Shown here: piece by piece, positions 36,602 through 45,722 of the stretch
Layout: each line of letters begins with the position of its first letter
Position numbering within the stretch: the stretch's first letter is position 1
Assembly (NCBI GenBank): GCA_002733995.1
Contig: NVXR01000036.1
Span: forward strand, 1 to 64,000
Direction: 5' to 3'
Source of the DNA: Desulfotalea sp.
GTDB taxonomy: Bacteria; Desulfobacterota; Desulfobulbia; Desulfobulbales; Desulfocapsaceae
Length of the DNA: 64,000 nt
Translations under genes and position numbers: made by a program
Notes under the pieces: generated by a model
Told to the model about the DNA's origin: nothing
The model's input: the letters and a program-made list of their open reading frames with translations, nothing else
Database searches by the model: none

Positions 36602-37627
36602 TCAGAAAAAAACTTCACCGTATTTACGAATTTTCCCCCGAAGCTGGTCAGAACTGAGGCCTAGATGCTGAGCTGCATTCTTGCGATTATGCCGGTGCAA
36701 CTCCAGTGCATTTTTTATCATCGCAATCTCCACCTCCCGAAGAGTAGCCTTGAGTGTTTGGCTAGCATCAACAGCAGACAACAGAATTCTTTTTGCTATA
36801 GAAGGCTCTTCTCTAGCCCTATCCATTGTATGGCCATCACCTGCCAACCCCGTGAATGGGGAGATAAAGGGGTCAAATACAAGCGTAGTAATTGTGCCAG
36901 CATCCGCCTGATACACGGCACGCTCCACCACATTTTTGAGTTCCCGAATATTGCCAGGCCAGCTGTGATTCTTCAATGCCTTCACCGTCTCTTGAGAGAA
37001 AGAGATTACTCCATTGCGCCCAAGCTCATAGGACATACGCGAACCAAAATAATGGCCTAGCAGCATAACATCCTCCGCACGATATCTCAAAGGTGGTAGA
37101 AAGAGAACTTCAAAGGATAATCTATCAAGAAGATCTTTTTTAAACAGGCCTCTCTCTGCCATAGCCACAAGATCGGTATTTGTGGCACAAACTATTCTTA
37201 CATCAACTTCAACGGCCCTTTCCCCACCCACTCTTTCGAAAAACCCGTATTCCACCGCTCTCAGAATTTTTCCCTGTGCCTCCAACGGGATTGAACCAAC
37301 TTCATCCAGGAACAATGTGCCACCGTCGGCCAGCTCAAAACGCCCCGCACTTTTCCTCTCCGCGCCTGTAAAAGCTCCTTTTTCATGACCAAACAGTTCA
37401 GACTCAATCAAACTTGGCGAAAGTGTAGCACAATTAAGGGTAATAAAAGGGCCATCCCAACGGTTGGAAAGAAAATGTAACCTTTTCGCTCCAAGTTCTT
37501 TACCGGTACCACGTTCCCCAACAAGCAGAACCGGTCGCTCCACCGGAGCAACCCGTGACAATTTTTCCTGAAAATCAAGAAACGACTCTGACTGCCCAAT
37601 AGCCTCCTTACTCAAGCGAATCCCCAT
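36602..37627 (-). CDS. pspF: Psp operon transcriptional activator PspF
   Basis: Sigma-54 activator without a receiver domain, 341 residues from ATG 37627. The AAA+ domain starts within 10 residues (IGQSESFLDFQEKLSRVAP), with Walker A GERGTGKE, the GAFTGA loop (ELFGHEKGAFTGAE) and GGTLFLDEVGSI. A Fis-type DNA-binding helix-turn-helix ends it (NRKNAAQHLGLSSDQLRGKIRKYG). I chose 37627 because AGGAGG lies 6 nt upstream; the frame extends 31 codons further without family resemblance. It is divergent from pspABC. In E. coli, PspA binds PspF and keeps it inactive until membrane stress. Confidence 0.94.
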   Translation of the reverse strand: MGIRLSKEAIGQSESFLDFQEKLSRVAPVERPVLLVGERGTGKELGAKRLHFLSNRWDGPFITLNCATLSPSLIESELFGHEKGAFTGAERKSAGRFELADGGTLFLDEVGSIPLEAQGKILRAVEYGFFERVGGERAVEVDVRIVCATNTDLVAMAERGLFKKDLLDRLSFEVLFLPPLRYRAEDVMLLGHYFGSRMSYELGRNGVISFSQETVKALKNHSWPGNIRELKNVVERAVYQADAGTITTLVFDPFISPFTGLAGDGHTMDRAREEPSIAKRILLSAVDASQTLKATLREVEIAMIKNALELHRHNRKNAAQHLGLSSDQLRGKIRKYGEVFF

Positions 37628-37733
37628 TGTAGCCTCCTGTAACATTTCACCACTTTCAGGTTTAATTAACCCGCAGTGACATAACAGTACCCTTAACTCC
37701 CGGCAAAGACAAGCACCCAAGTCTCGGTTTATA

Positions 37734-37753
37734 GGTTCTTTTACGTAAGAACC
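37734..37753. promoter_or_regulatory. Inverted repeat between pspF and pspA
   Basis: GGTTCTT-TTACGT-AAGAACC is a perfect 7-bp-arm repeat ending 6 nt before the pspA sigma-54 promoter. This is closer than PspF enhancer sites in E. coli, so it may bind another regulator, a repressor, or serve pspF autoregulation. Confidence 0.5.
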
Positions 37754-37758
37754 CAGAC

Positions 37759-37774
37759 AGGCACGTTTTCTGCA
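37759..37774 (+). promoter_or_regulatory. Sigma-54 promoter of pspABC
   Basis: AGGCACGTTTTCTGCA matches TGGCACG-N4-TTGCA at 10 of 12 specified positions, with the invariant GG (37760-37761) and GC (37772-37773) ten bases apart. Transcription should start near 37785, about 30 nt before pspA. Confidence 0.9.
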
Positions 37775-37815
37775 AAGTCGTTTATATCCAACTAACCCAA
37801 CCGAGGAGGATCACA

Positions 37816-38493
37816 ATGGGTATTTTTACACGATTTAGCGACATCATCAGTTCAAACATAAACTCCATGCTCGACAAGGCCGAAGATCCTGAAAAGATGA
37901 TAAAACTTATGATTCACGAGATGGAAGACACCTTAATAGAACTCAAATCGTCCTGCGCGGACGTGATCGCTAGCAGTAGAAAAATTGAGCGAAGGTTTGA
38001 AGACTTTGGAGAAAAAATAAATCTTTGGAGTAAAAGAGCTGCCCTTGCCGTGGCAAAGGGCAGAGACGACCTTGCACGGGAGGCTCTCATTGAAAAGCGT
38101 AGATTTAGCGAGAATGCTGAAGCCCTCACAAGCGAGCTTTCCGACTACAAGGAGTTCCTCAAACAGTACCACGAAGATATTTTCGAGCTTGAAGATAAGT
38201 TAAAAAGCGCAAAAGAAAAAAAACGCATCCTGGTCCAGAGACATAAACGGGCAACGGGAAAAAAACGTGCCCACGAAGAGATTCGTCGCAGTGACAGTGT
38301 GGATACCATGGCACGTTTTGACAAACTCGAAAGTAGAATCGAACAGATGGAGGCGGAGGCCGACCTTGTCAACATGGGCAATAAACCATCCGTGACTGAC
38401 GAGTTTGAAGACCTGACAATAGACGATGAAATCGAAAAAGAACTGGCCAATATGAAGGCGGCTCAAGACACTAAGAAGGGTGAATCCGTATAA
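37816..38493 (+). CDS. pspA: Phage shock protein A
   Basis: ESCRT-III-like peripheral membrane protein (225 residues), almost wholly coiled-coil. The N-terminus MGIFTRFSDIISSNINSMLDKAEDPEKMIKLMIHEMEDTL is diagnostic; the amphipathic helix at residues 2-19 binds stressed membranes, and the charged coiled coil continues to about residue 185. The protein also inhibits PspF. GAGGAGG precedes ATG 37816. It heads the pspABC operon under the sigma-54 promoter at 37759. Confidence 0.96.
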   Translation: MGIFTRFSDIISSNINSMLDKAEDPEKMIKLMIHEMEDTLIELKSSCADVIASSRKIERRFEDFGEKINLWSKRAALAVAKGRDDLAREALIEKRRFSENAEALTSELSDYKEFLKQYHEDIFELEDKLKSAKEKKRILVQRHKRATGKKRAHEEIRRSDSVDTMARFDKLESRIEQMEAEADLVNMGNKPSVTDEFEDLTIDDEIEKELANMKAAQDTKKGESV

Positions 38494-38526
38494 CTTTACC
38501 CACCAGCACTATTGGAGTTCACTACC

Positions 38527-38757
38527 ATGCTTAGCATTATTATTGTATCAATAATATTTGGCTCCATCGTCGCCCTTGCAGCACTCATTTGCGGTACAAT
38601 TCTCATTGTGCTGAAGACCCGTAGCAGAAACAATATAGGGGGTGGGAGCGATCAAGAGGAGGCCAAAATAATCCAAGAAATCTATCGGGGACTCGGTCGA
38701 ATGGAAGATCGTATAGAGACACTCGAAACCATCCTTATGGACAACAAGGAGAAGTAA
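38527..38757 (+). CDS. pspB: Phage shock protein B
   Basis: A 76-residue protein with one N-terminal transmembrane helix (LSIIIVSIIFGSIVALAALICGTILIVL) and a cytoplasmic coiled coil (EEAKIIQEIYRGLGRMEDRIETLETILMD). Together with PspC it passes the membrane signal to PspA-PspF. I chose ATG 38527, preceded by TTGGAG; the longer frame begins at a TTG inside that ribosome-binding region. It follows pspA after 33 nt and precedes pspC by 4 nt. Confidence 0.88.
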   Translation: MLSIIIVSIIFGSIVALAALICGTILIVLKTRSRNNIGGGSDQEEAKIIQEIYRGLGRMEDRIETLETILMDNKEK

Positions 38758-38761
38758 TACA

Positions 38762-39142
38762 ATGAGTAAATACTACGACAAACACGGAGGAATCTACCGG
38801 GCCCGGGATGGTGTTTTTCTCGGCGTCTGCAAAGGCATATCCGAATATTTCGACTTTTCCCTTTTTGCAATCAGAGTAGCAATGATTGTGTTTTTTATCT
38901 TCAGCGGATTCTGGCCTGTAATCGGTGTATATCTCGTTGCTGCATTTTTCATGAACCCCAAACCGATACAACCGATACATTCAGAAGAAGAACGACATTT
39001 TTACGACAGCTACGTCCATTCTCCGGCAAGTGCAGCACGCAGGTTGAAGAAAAAGTTCAAGGATCTCGATCGAAGAATACGCAGAATGGAAGACGAGGTC
39101 ACCGCCCGGGAGCACGACTGGGAACGACGGTTTAATTCCTAA
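38762..39142 (+). CDS. pspC: Phage shock protein C
   Basis: PspC-domain inner-membrane protein, 126 residues. The conserved N-terminus GIYRARDGVFLGVCKGISEYFDFSLFAIRVAMIVFFIFSGFWPVIGVYLVAAFFM contains the fold with two hydrophobic segments. The C-terminal 50 residues form a basic, charged coiled coil. GGAGAAG precedes ATG 38762, only 4 nt after the pspB stop. It closes the complete pspF/pspABC system. Confidence 0.95.
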   Translation: MSKYYDKHGGIYRARDGVFLGVCKGISEYFDFSLFAIRVAMIVFFIFSGFWPVIGVYLVAAFFMNPKPIQPIHSEEERHFYDSYVHSPASAARRLKKKFKDLDRRIRRMEDEVTAREHDWERRFNS

Positions 39143-39218
39143 ATCTCATCACCTTACTCTCTCCCATCCCAAACACCTTAGTAATAGGGTGGGTGAGACA
39201 CGCCATCGGTCATTCGGC

Positions 39219-39896
39219 TTAACGACGGGCACCTTTATAAACAAACAGATCAGAGTAAAGTGCGGCGATCTTTGTTCCTGTCTCAATATAATGGTCGCGG
39301 ATGATCTGCTCAATCTGAACAGCGCCAGCCGACCTTAACGCCTCGACAATACGCCCATGCCGATCGCCAATTTCATCGGCAGAATAAAGGGTCGACCAGT
39401 GTTTATAAAACAGGACATGCAGCTTCAAACTAAGCCGTTCATTATATTCCGCCAACTGCACATTTCTATTGTAGGAAGTGAGCAGTTCATGAAACTCCCC
39501 CCCCACCTGGACCACCTTTTTCCGGTCTCCTTTCGTCGCGAACCTGCGCATCCTCTCAACCATGCTATCGAGTTCTTCCAGATCATCTTCCGCAAATTTC
39601 TGATGTGTTTCCATCACCGCAAAGCCCTCAAGCACGCCCCGGGTGGTATAAGAATCAACAATTTCTTTCGGCGACAAAAGCGCTATAAAATTACCGACCT
39701 GGGGACGATACTCTACAATGCCACTGGAAATAAGCTCACGAAAAGCCTCCCGCACCGGGGCTCTACTTATGCCCATCTCCATGGCAAGTAAACTCTCTTT
39801 TAAATGATCTCCCGGGGAAAATTTCCCTTCAAGTACCAGATCATATATATACTGAACCACCTGATCTTTATACGTTGTCTTTTTAATTACAGCCAA
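39219..39896 (-). CDS. GntR-family regulator, FCD subgroup
   Basis: A 225-residue regulator with an N-terminal winged helix (YDLVLEGKFSPGDHLKESLLAMEMGISRAPVREAFRELISSGIVEYRPQVGNFIALLS, residues about 18-75) and a C-terminal all-helical FCD ligand domain. The FCD metal ligands are visible as Asp, and His in EFHELL near 127. It has no obvious target next to it: the psp operon ends 77 nt away on the other strand, and the next gene upstream is another FCD regulator. The ligand, usually a small carboxylate or amino acid, cannot be told. Confidence 0.9.
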   Translation of the reverse strand: MAVIKKTTYKDQVVQYIYDLVLEGKFSPGDHLKESLLAMEMGISRAPVREAFRELISSGIVEYRPQVGNFIALLSPKEIVDSYTTRGVLEGFAVMETHQKFAEDDLEELDSMVERMRRFATKGDRKKVVQVGGEFHELLTSYNRNVQLAEYNERLSLKLHVLFYKHWSTLYSADEIGDRHGRIVEALRSAGAVQIEQIIRDHYIETGTKIAALYSDLFVYKGARR

Positions 39897-40387
39897 TGTG
39901 CCTTCTCCTCTATTTCAATTCACCTGCCAGCCATAGAGAATCACCCAGATCAAGACAGTGAAGTAGCAGGAAGGACGAAAGTGATCGATTGTATCATCTA
40001 ACAAAATAGTCCCCGATTATTTGCAGAACTTTGAAAAGGACCACGCCCCGCAGTCCATAAGACTGGTGTCGCTGTGTGCTGATTTTTTTTATCATTTACC
40101 CAAATAATTGAACGACTAACCGCTGTGAGTCCAACCCGGTTTTACCACGCCTTATACCAGTATGTTTGCAGGAATTCATCTTCACAATAGACTTTTCGCT
40201 ATTGTTTTTCTGTAGATGCCCCACTTAGTCACCCCTTGACCTGTACACCTTGTGAGTATCTGCTACCTTGTTCCATAGACAGCTTCACCCTCCCCCCTCC
40301 GCCATCACTAACCATCGCATTCAGCACTATTTTGATTGACAAAGGAGCTTCACCCTCATATTATCGATAATAGATAAAGGAGAGTTT
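39897..40387. other. Divergent intergenic region between two GntR genes
   Basis: No gene is visible. It contains the operator-like palindrome at 40359-40370 and a T-rich run at about 40084. I saw no copy of that palindrome near the start of the minus-strand regulator. Confidence 0.5.
40359..40370. promoter_or_regulatory. Operator-like palindrome ATTATCGATAAT (copy 1)
   Basis: A perfect 12-bp palindrome 17 nt before the GTG of the GntR gene at 40388. With the following AGATAAAGGAG it repeats, with one change, at 41364. It overlaps the region that carries the ribosome-binding site, so binding should block transcription or translation start. Confidence 0.6.
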
Positions 40388-41032
40388 GTGGGCAAGATAG
40401 TAATCAAACGACAAAGTTTAACTGAGCAGATCAAATCAATCCTTATTGACAGGATTATTGCTGGCACACTCAATCCCGGAGACAGGCTAAAAGAGTTACA
40501 GATAGCCGAAGAATTCGGAACCAGCCAGGCACCGGTACGTGAAGCTATTCGCAGCCTACAGGCCTTGGGTTACGTGGAACATCTGCCCCATGTGGGAGCA
40601 CAAATAAAGACGTTCAGCCAAAAAGAAATAGAAGAGGCTCATCAAGTGCGTGAAGCCCTGGAAGGACACTCCCTGATCCTTGCGAACGTCGAAATAGAAA
40701 CACTCGTTGAAGAATTGAACAAGCATACGAAGACAATGCACCAGGCTATGAGCGAAAATAACAATGCAACCTTTAGTATGGCAGACAACCTCTTCCACCG
40801 CACAATTGTTGAGTCTTCCGGCAACAAGCAAATGCTCAGCATCTGGGACTCACTGCGCATGCAGTTACAGGTCATCGCAACCATTGTTGAGGCCGCTACG
40901 CCATTGGATAAATTGTATGCCCTCCACCCTCCAATCGTCGCATCTCTCAAGCGGAAGCACCGCGAAAATGCGGGACGCTTTTTAGCAGAACATTACCGGG
41001 AAATAGGTACGTACTGGGATACGCTCAGTTAG
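40388..41032 (+). CDS. GntR-family regulator, FCD subgroup
   Basis: A 214-residue regulator starting at GTG 40388 behind AAAGGAGAG. The winged helix lies at about residues 10-75 (LTEQIKSILIDRIIAGTLNPGDRLKELQIAEEFGTSQAPVREAIRSLQALGYVEHLPHVGAQI), the FCD domain at about 85-210 with the metal-type residues D and H in ADNLFHRTIVESSGN. The palindrome ATTATCGATAAT sits just upstream and again before the small gene at 41393, so I predict autoregulation and control of that gene. Confidence 0.9.
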   Translation: MGKIVIKRQSLTEQIKSILIDRIIAGTLNPGDRLKELQIAEEFGTSQAPVREAIRSLQALGYVEHLPHVGAQIKTFSQKEIEEAHQVREALEGHSLILANVEIETLVEELNKHTKTMHQAMSENNNATFSMADNLFHRTIVESSGNKQMLSIWDSLRMQLQVIATIVEAATPLDKLYALHPPIVASLKRKHRENAGRFLAEHYREIGTYWDTLS

Positions 41033-41363
41033 TCCATATTTTCCATGAACCAAGTATTGTTTTTATGTAGAGGAGTGTAAAGAAACAACACGGCCAATCT
41101 TGCATGTTGTTTAAAATGCAAATTCATAATGTTTCGCAAAGGTTAGTTTATGAGCTACCTCTTTCGTCAGTTTTTTTGTACCAAGCTTCACCTACGGGTT
41201 GGCTAAAGCTTATTGCAATAACGTGAAGACAAGCAATAGCTGAACCGATGGAAAACTCGAGTTACTATCCTGTCAAACGGATTTTTAGCGGGATACAAGG
41301 GCCGCCTACCGTCTTTCAGGAAAAAGAACAAAAGGCAACTGACAGAAAAGGTGTGACTTTCTA

Positions 41364-41375
41364 ATTATCGATAAT
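41364..41375. promoter_or_regulatory. Operator-like palindrome ATTATCGATAAT (copy 2)
   Basis: Identical to the palindrome at 40359; the shared block extends over 23 nt with a single difference and ends in the ribosome-binding sequence AAAGGAG of the gene at 41393. Confidence 0.6.
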
Positions 41376-41392
41376 CGATAAAGGAGCATTCT

Positions 41393-41599
41393 ATGCAAAA
41401 TCACAAAACAACTGTTAACAGTAATAATCCAGACATTACAAACAAGGAAATGAGTCTTGAGGAACTCGACGTGCTATGTAGAAAGTACAACCACCTGCAT
41501 GACGAGGAACTACTTAAAATAATAAGCCGGTTTTACACGAAAATATCCTTGTTTTTTAGGGAGACAAAACAGCCAAGTAACGTCCCTACAAAACTATAG
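41393..41599 (+). CDS. Small hypothetical protein under a GntR-like operator
   Basis: A 68-residue protein starting at ATG 41393 with AAAGGAG at ideal distance. It is mostly helical, with the segment MSLEELDVLCRKYNHLHDEELLKIISRFYTKISLFF and no membrane segment or known motif. I recognise no family. The repeated 23-nt block upstream, shared with the preceding regulator gene, argues that it is a real regulated gene. The 360 nt between the regulator and this gene hold nothing else that I can identify. Confidence 0.55.
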   Translation: MQNHKTTVNSNNPDITNKEMSLEELDVLCRKYNHLHDEELLKIISRFYTKISLFFRETKQPSNVPTKL

Positions 41600-41806
41600 G
41601 TCTGAAGTACAGAGGAAAGACGGGAGTACATGCCACCACCTACAAAATCTATCGTGTATTCTTGCCAGTTCCCCCGCGGCAAGGAACTACAACGCGTACC
41701 GCTTGCCAAAAGCAGCCCCATAGGGACCATCTTACTCTTAAGCTTCAGTTACGTCGCCACGCTGTCAAGGGATGCACCAGAGGAGCTTTTACGCCTAGTC
41801 GGCAGC

Positions 41807-42289
41807 TCACCTATGCAGACAGTTTTTGGTTGTCGGATAGTTGCGAACAATTTCTTTGACCAGTAAACGAGCGCCATTATAGTCAAGAATATTCTCCTGA
41901 ACAGCCAGCTGCAAACGTAAAAACAGCTGCTGAAAAAAGTCCTTCCCGGGGGTTATTTTTCTTCTATAAGATATCTTTTTTACCACCTTACTATCTGTGT
42001 TCACCACGGAGACAACCTGGCCCAGAAAACCTGCATGAACAGACTGAATGGCAGGCGCTCTTATATCAAATGTTCTTGCGAGAAAACCTGTAAGTTTTCT
42101 TGCCTCGGACATTGAAATGAGTTTTTCTCTCGAACATCGCAGTATGGCCGAGACAAGCTGTGCCCCTTTTATCTGTCTGCTTTTATCCACATAATAATCC
42201 GTTAACTCAACGGCCAGTTTTTTTTTGTCCCTCTCAAAGGCCAATTCCGCCAGGACCACTATTTTTTTACCTTTGTTGTTAGCTCGCAT
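41807..42289 (-). CDS. Hypothetical basic cytoplasmic protein
   Basis: A 160-residue protein without signal peptide, membrane segment or cysteine pairs beyond isolated ones. It is rich in Lys/Arg and helical (KLAVELTDYYVDKSRQIKGAQLVSAILRCSREK, DFFQQLFLRLQLAVQENI). I recognise no family. The frame is full and AGGAGGTTGAGAA precedes ATG 42289, so it should be expressed. The next gene on the same strand upstream is more than 5 kb away in reading order, separated by nothing but the 1059-residue protein gene, which ends after it starts downstream; the two are not obviously an operon. Confidence 0.6.
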   Translation of the reverse strand: MRANNKGKKIVVLAELAFERDKKKLAVELTDYYVDKSRQIKGAQLVSAILRCSREKLISMSEARKLTGFLARTFDIRAPAIQSVHAGFLGQVVSVVNTDSKVVKKISYRRKITPGKDFFQQLFLRLQLAVQENILDYNGARLLVKEIVRNYPTTKNCLHR

Positions 42290-42448
42290 TTCTCAACCTC
42301 CTATGTTTGTCAATCTGACAATTTAGCACCATAGCGTATACTACAATGTGGTACTAATTGTATAGCGCAACAACACGGAGGTCAATGGAGAGGCTCTACT
42401 CTATTATCAATCGCTTACCTGATAGGGCGATACCCAAGATAATGCCGC

Positions 42449-45400
42449 TCAAGAGCGAAGCCGCTGGTCACTCCTCATTTTTCTCTTTTCACCAAGAGTT
42501 TTCAGATCCCTGAGATAAAGCGGCGCCTGGTCGAGGTAAAATGCAAGTGCCTTAGAAAAATGCTTGCCCACTAAACCGTCAACAAAAACCTGACTGATCT
42601 CTTTATGTCTTTTTAAAACGAATTGTGATCTATAAAAAATGAGCCACTCTTCCTCTGACATATTGTCCACAATCACTAACAACGCCTTTCTTGCCCTGGG
42701 TTGATACATCCAGAAATACATAAGGTCCAGAGCATTAACTATGGTAAACCTTTCAAGATCTTGAGCCTCATCACCCAAGGTTTTCATCATGATTTTTGGT
42801 GATTGCAACATTTCCAGAACATCTTCCTCAGGAAAGAGCAGATCAAGCCGAGCAAAGACCTTGAAAACCTGAGCTATTTTTGTCTTGTAGGCGGCAAGAC
42901 GCGCTCGAATGTTAGTCTGTCGATCGGCAATGCCTTCAATCACAGCCCCCACACAATCCGAGGCAATTTTAGAAATTATTGTGGCCCACTTCTGTAGAGA
43001 ATCAGAGACATCGGGCACACCGAGCATACCAAGACAACCTCCAATCAGCGAATGCAGGATAAGGGCCATGGGAATCGCAAAAACCGAACGGAAAGAATTA
43101 CCGACAATTGCGCCCTTTGGCAAACCACGAAAGGTATTGTGGCCTGAGATATAAATCCCATTTGCAAGCCCCATGACTGAATACAGCAGTATCGGATTGC
43201 TACTGGTAGTCACCCCAAAAACATCATCGAGCAAAAGAGTCTTGATCAGGAAATCTAATAGAGGTACAGAAAAGCCGGTATATAAGAGAGAATCGGAAAT
43301 TCTGCTCCAGCTGATCAAAGAGTTCCACGGCAAAAGTGGAGACCTGCGCAGGCCACCGCCACCTAGGACAGATTGGAGAATATTCCTAAATCCAGTGATC
43401 GAAAACCAGATAAACGCCCCCAAATAGGCCAGCACCCACCAATCCTTAGTGAGGCTAAAAGTGAGGAAGGCCGGAATAAAACCTAAGAGCACTTTGAGGA
43501 TATTTTTTATATTGGTGTTCAGGTATTTCCACCATTCTCCAACAGACTCGTTCTTGCCAGAATCAACCTCATTTACGTCATCGTCCCTCTGCCGAGTGAG
43601 TCCACCCAGGGTCGCAATATTGCCAGACTCCTTGTCATGTAGGGTATACCCATCAAGACTCCAGTCGACCCATTGTCTCGTGTGTGCATCTTTGGTTAAG
43701 GAAAACCTTCCTACAAAACTTGTTTTTGTAGAAGTGTCAGAAGGAACATACTGGCGACTATGAATATTTTTTGTAAGTAAAGCACTCACAGGAATAACCA
43801 GCCGATCCTGATCCTGAGCCATGGATTCGCGAAACACCTTTCTCGCCTTTGCGGGCAAAGTATCAAGCACTACCAAGCCCATCCCATACTGATGTTCCGC
43901 CTGGCCAGTCGACCCGGAACCAATACGAGACCCGAGTGTTCTCTTTTTATAGTATCGATGCAACGTTTCAAAATCGTACAAAATATCGATGAGTGACAGC
44001 TTACGAGCCTGCATATCCTCAAGCTCTATCCCCATCCTGACAGTTTCTGGCTCACCAACATTCAACCTTTCCAGCGCCACCCTCATCCTAAGCTGCTGCT
44101 CTTCATGATCTATGATAATCGCACGAATGACCCTTTTAAGACTGATAACGTTATCATCATTCAAGGCCTTTTGCAGCTGCCCGACAAGCCTGTAATGATC
44201 TCTTGGGCTTTTTAGGTCAACGGTCTCTCCACTTTTGTTGCCACTGCCAACGGTTACCCCAGCACTCATTCCATGGGTGGCATTTTTAAGATTGTACGCC
44301 TCAACATGGGTAACCATTCCAGCCCCTGCGTAGAGAAGCTCAAGGGTATCCTGTATAGAAAGATTACCCAGATTCAGAGTAAATTTAGAACTTGAATCCA
44401 ACGACAACAAACGTTTCAGAATATCGCTGAGTCCGCATTTAAGTAGTTTAGGGAGTTCAGGACAGTCCTGTGGCACAGTAGGATCGTGTACCTCTGGATT
44501 ATGTATTGGTAATAAAAATTGGTTGATTATCGCATCAACAGTTAAGACCTCTCGCCTTTCGGCCCCGTCCGAAGATTTTTGTTTTGCATCTGGGACAGAG
44601 GCTTCGCAATCAGTAGTGCCAGTGACACTATCGGCTATTTCAACGGCCAAAGCATTGTGGATAAAGCGTGCAAGATGCAGAATTGAGGGTTGTCCCGTCC
44701 CTACAAACTGTTTAAATTCCTCATGGTTGAGGAGTTTAAGAGAAATATTTAATTCTGCATTAATAGTTTTTCTGTGTCGTTGATTGAAGGTCTGCAGCGT
44801 ATCAAAAACATACTTCTGTTGGTAATGCGAGACCTCACGCCCTTCCTCCATCAGCTTAATAACCGCTTCTTCACCAAGAAATTTTAGAAAAGCCTGGTTG
44901 TCGTTAAAACCATGGGGCTCCCAGGTAAACCTCGCATACTTATCCCGGAATCTGGTTGAGATTTCGATCCCAACCTGAACCTTTATGTCCAGAATCGCAC
45001 TGGCTTCAATCAACTCTTCTATGACTTCAGGACGCACGTAGTTGTAATAGACTACGGTCAGATAACGAATTCCTTTGATCCAAGCATCCATAACCAGGTG
45101 GGTTGGAGACTTCCGCCCTTTGGTGTTGGCATCGTGAACATGGTCATCAAAAGCTATCTGATTCCAGTCCTCCGGCATCTCAACAAGATGATATTTTGCA
45201 AGCTCTTCCCTCACCCGTGGCGGATTTCCCGTTGAGACAATACGAAAATCATGGGCAAGTTTGAGTTGACGCAGCTTACTATTCCTGCACCGTACCAGCT
45301 CCTTCATAATCTGCAGAAGAGCCCTTGCCGTATTTTTTTGGAAGAAGGTTCGCGAAGAGAGAAAAACCTCATCACGAAGGGAGCCAAGGGCCTTAATTCT

Positions 45401-45628
45401 ATCACCAGCCAGACCTGTTTCAAAAGAGCCAAGCAGACTGACGATGGCGTAGGCAATCCTAAGCCCCCTGGGGGCTGCCATCTCTTTAATGCCGTGGGGA
45501 TGCATATGTTCGACAAGCAACGATCTCAGCGTCCGAGATTCGGGCCCCCATTCAAGCACATCATTTACTATTTGCAGTAATTGATGATCGTTTTTGTCAA
45601 AAAATATTTTGGATGTTTTCGTGGTCAT
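42449..45628 (-). CDS. 1059-residue membrane protein with a PHP-like domain
   Basis: Residues about 155-235 read FDDHVHDANTKGRKSPTHLVMDAWIKGIRYLTVVYYNYVRPEVIEELIEASAILDIKVQVGIEIS split over one domain. This follows the PHP phosphoesterase pattern (DxHxH, pGL..lA...G...., GiEis), but the metal-binding TDH after the second strand is replaced by VYYN. Residues about 690-850 contain four to six transmembrane helices (KVLLGFIPAFLTFSL, WWVLAYLGAFIWFSI, VMGLANGIYISGHN, AIPMALILHSLIGG). The last 190 residues are again soluble. I know of no characterised member. It may be a membrane-tethered phosphoesterase-like protein that has lost part of its metal site, so a binding or signalling role is as likely as catalysis. 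Confidence 0.65.
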   Translation of the reverse strand: MTTKTSKIFFDKNDHQLLQIVNDVLEWGPESRTLRSLLVEHMHPHGIKEMAAPRGLRIAYAIVSLLGSFETGLAGDRIKALGSLRDEVFLSSRTFFQKNTARALLQIMKELVRCRNSKLRQLKLAHDFRIVSTGNPPRVREELAKYHLVEMPEDWNQIAFDDHVHDANTKGRKSPTHLVMDAWIKGIRYLTVVYYNYVRPEVIEELIEASAILDIKVQVGIEISTRFRDKYARFTWEPHGFNDNQAFLKFLGEEAVIKLMEEGREVSHYQQKYVFDTLQTFNQRHRKTINAELNISLKLLNHEEFKQFVGTGQPSILHLARFIHNALAVEIADSVTGTTDCEASVPDAKQKSSDGAERREVLTVDAIINQFLLPIHNPEVHDPTVPQDCPELPKLLKCGLSDILKRLLSLDSSSKFTLNLGNLSIQDTLELLYAGAGMVTHVEAYNLKNATHGMSAGVTVGSGNKSGETVDLKSPRDHYRLVGQLQKALNDDNVISLKRVIRAIIIDHEEQQLRMRVALERLNVGEPETVRMGIELEDMQARKLSLIDILYDFETLHRYYKKRTLGSRIGSGSTGQAEHQYGMGLVVLDTLPAKARKVFRESMAQDQDRLVIPVSALLTKNIHSRQYVPSDTSTKTSFVGRFSLTKDAHTRQWVDWSLDGYTLHDKESGNIATLGGLTRQRDDDVNEVDSGKNESVGEWWKYLNTNIKNILKVLLGFIPAFLTFSLTKDWWVLAYLGAFIWFSITGFRNILQSVLGGGGLRRSPLLPWNSLISWSRISDSLLYTGFSVPLLDFLIKTLLLDDVFGVTTSSNPILLYSVMGLANGIYISGHNTFRGLPKGAIVGNSFRSVFAIPMALILHSLIGGCLGMLGVPDVSDSLQKWATIISKIASDCVGAVIEGIADRQTNIRARLAAYKTKIAQVFKVFARLDLLFPEEDVLEMLQSPKIMMKTLGDEAQDLERFTIVNALDLMYFWMYQPRARKALLVIVDNMSEEEWLIFYRSQFVLKRHKEISQVFVDGLVGKHFSKALAFYLDQAPLYLRDLKTLGEKRKMRSDQRLRS

Positions 45629-45722
45629 TTCTGTTACGACTGGACGTTAGAGTTTGCAGGACTTCATTTTTTTACTGTCGTCCATTTATTATGAAAGAGC
45701 ATGGCCGCCAAAAATACAGTTA

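Noticed and set aside
39960..40010. TGATCGATTGTATCATC upstream of the minus-strand GntR gene as a copy of the taurine-regulon operator
   Set aside because: It lacks the TGATRYATCA core and has no paired TTGACA at the right distance.
41600..41806. Plus-strand frames at 41630-41866 and 41662-41859
   Set aside because: They overlap the 3' end of the minus-strand gene at 41807, overlap each other in different frames, and have no start signal.
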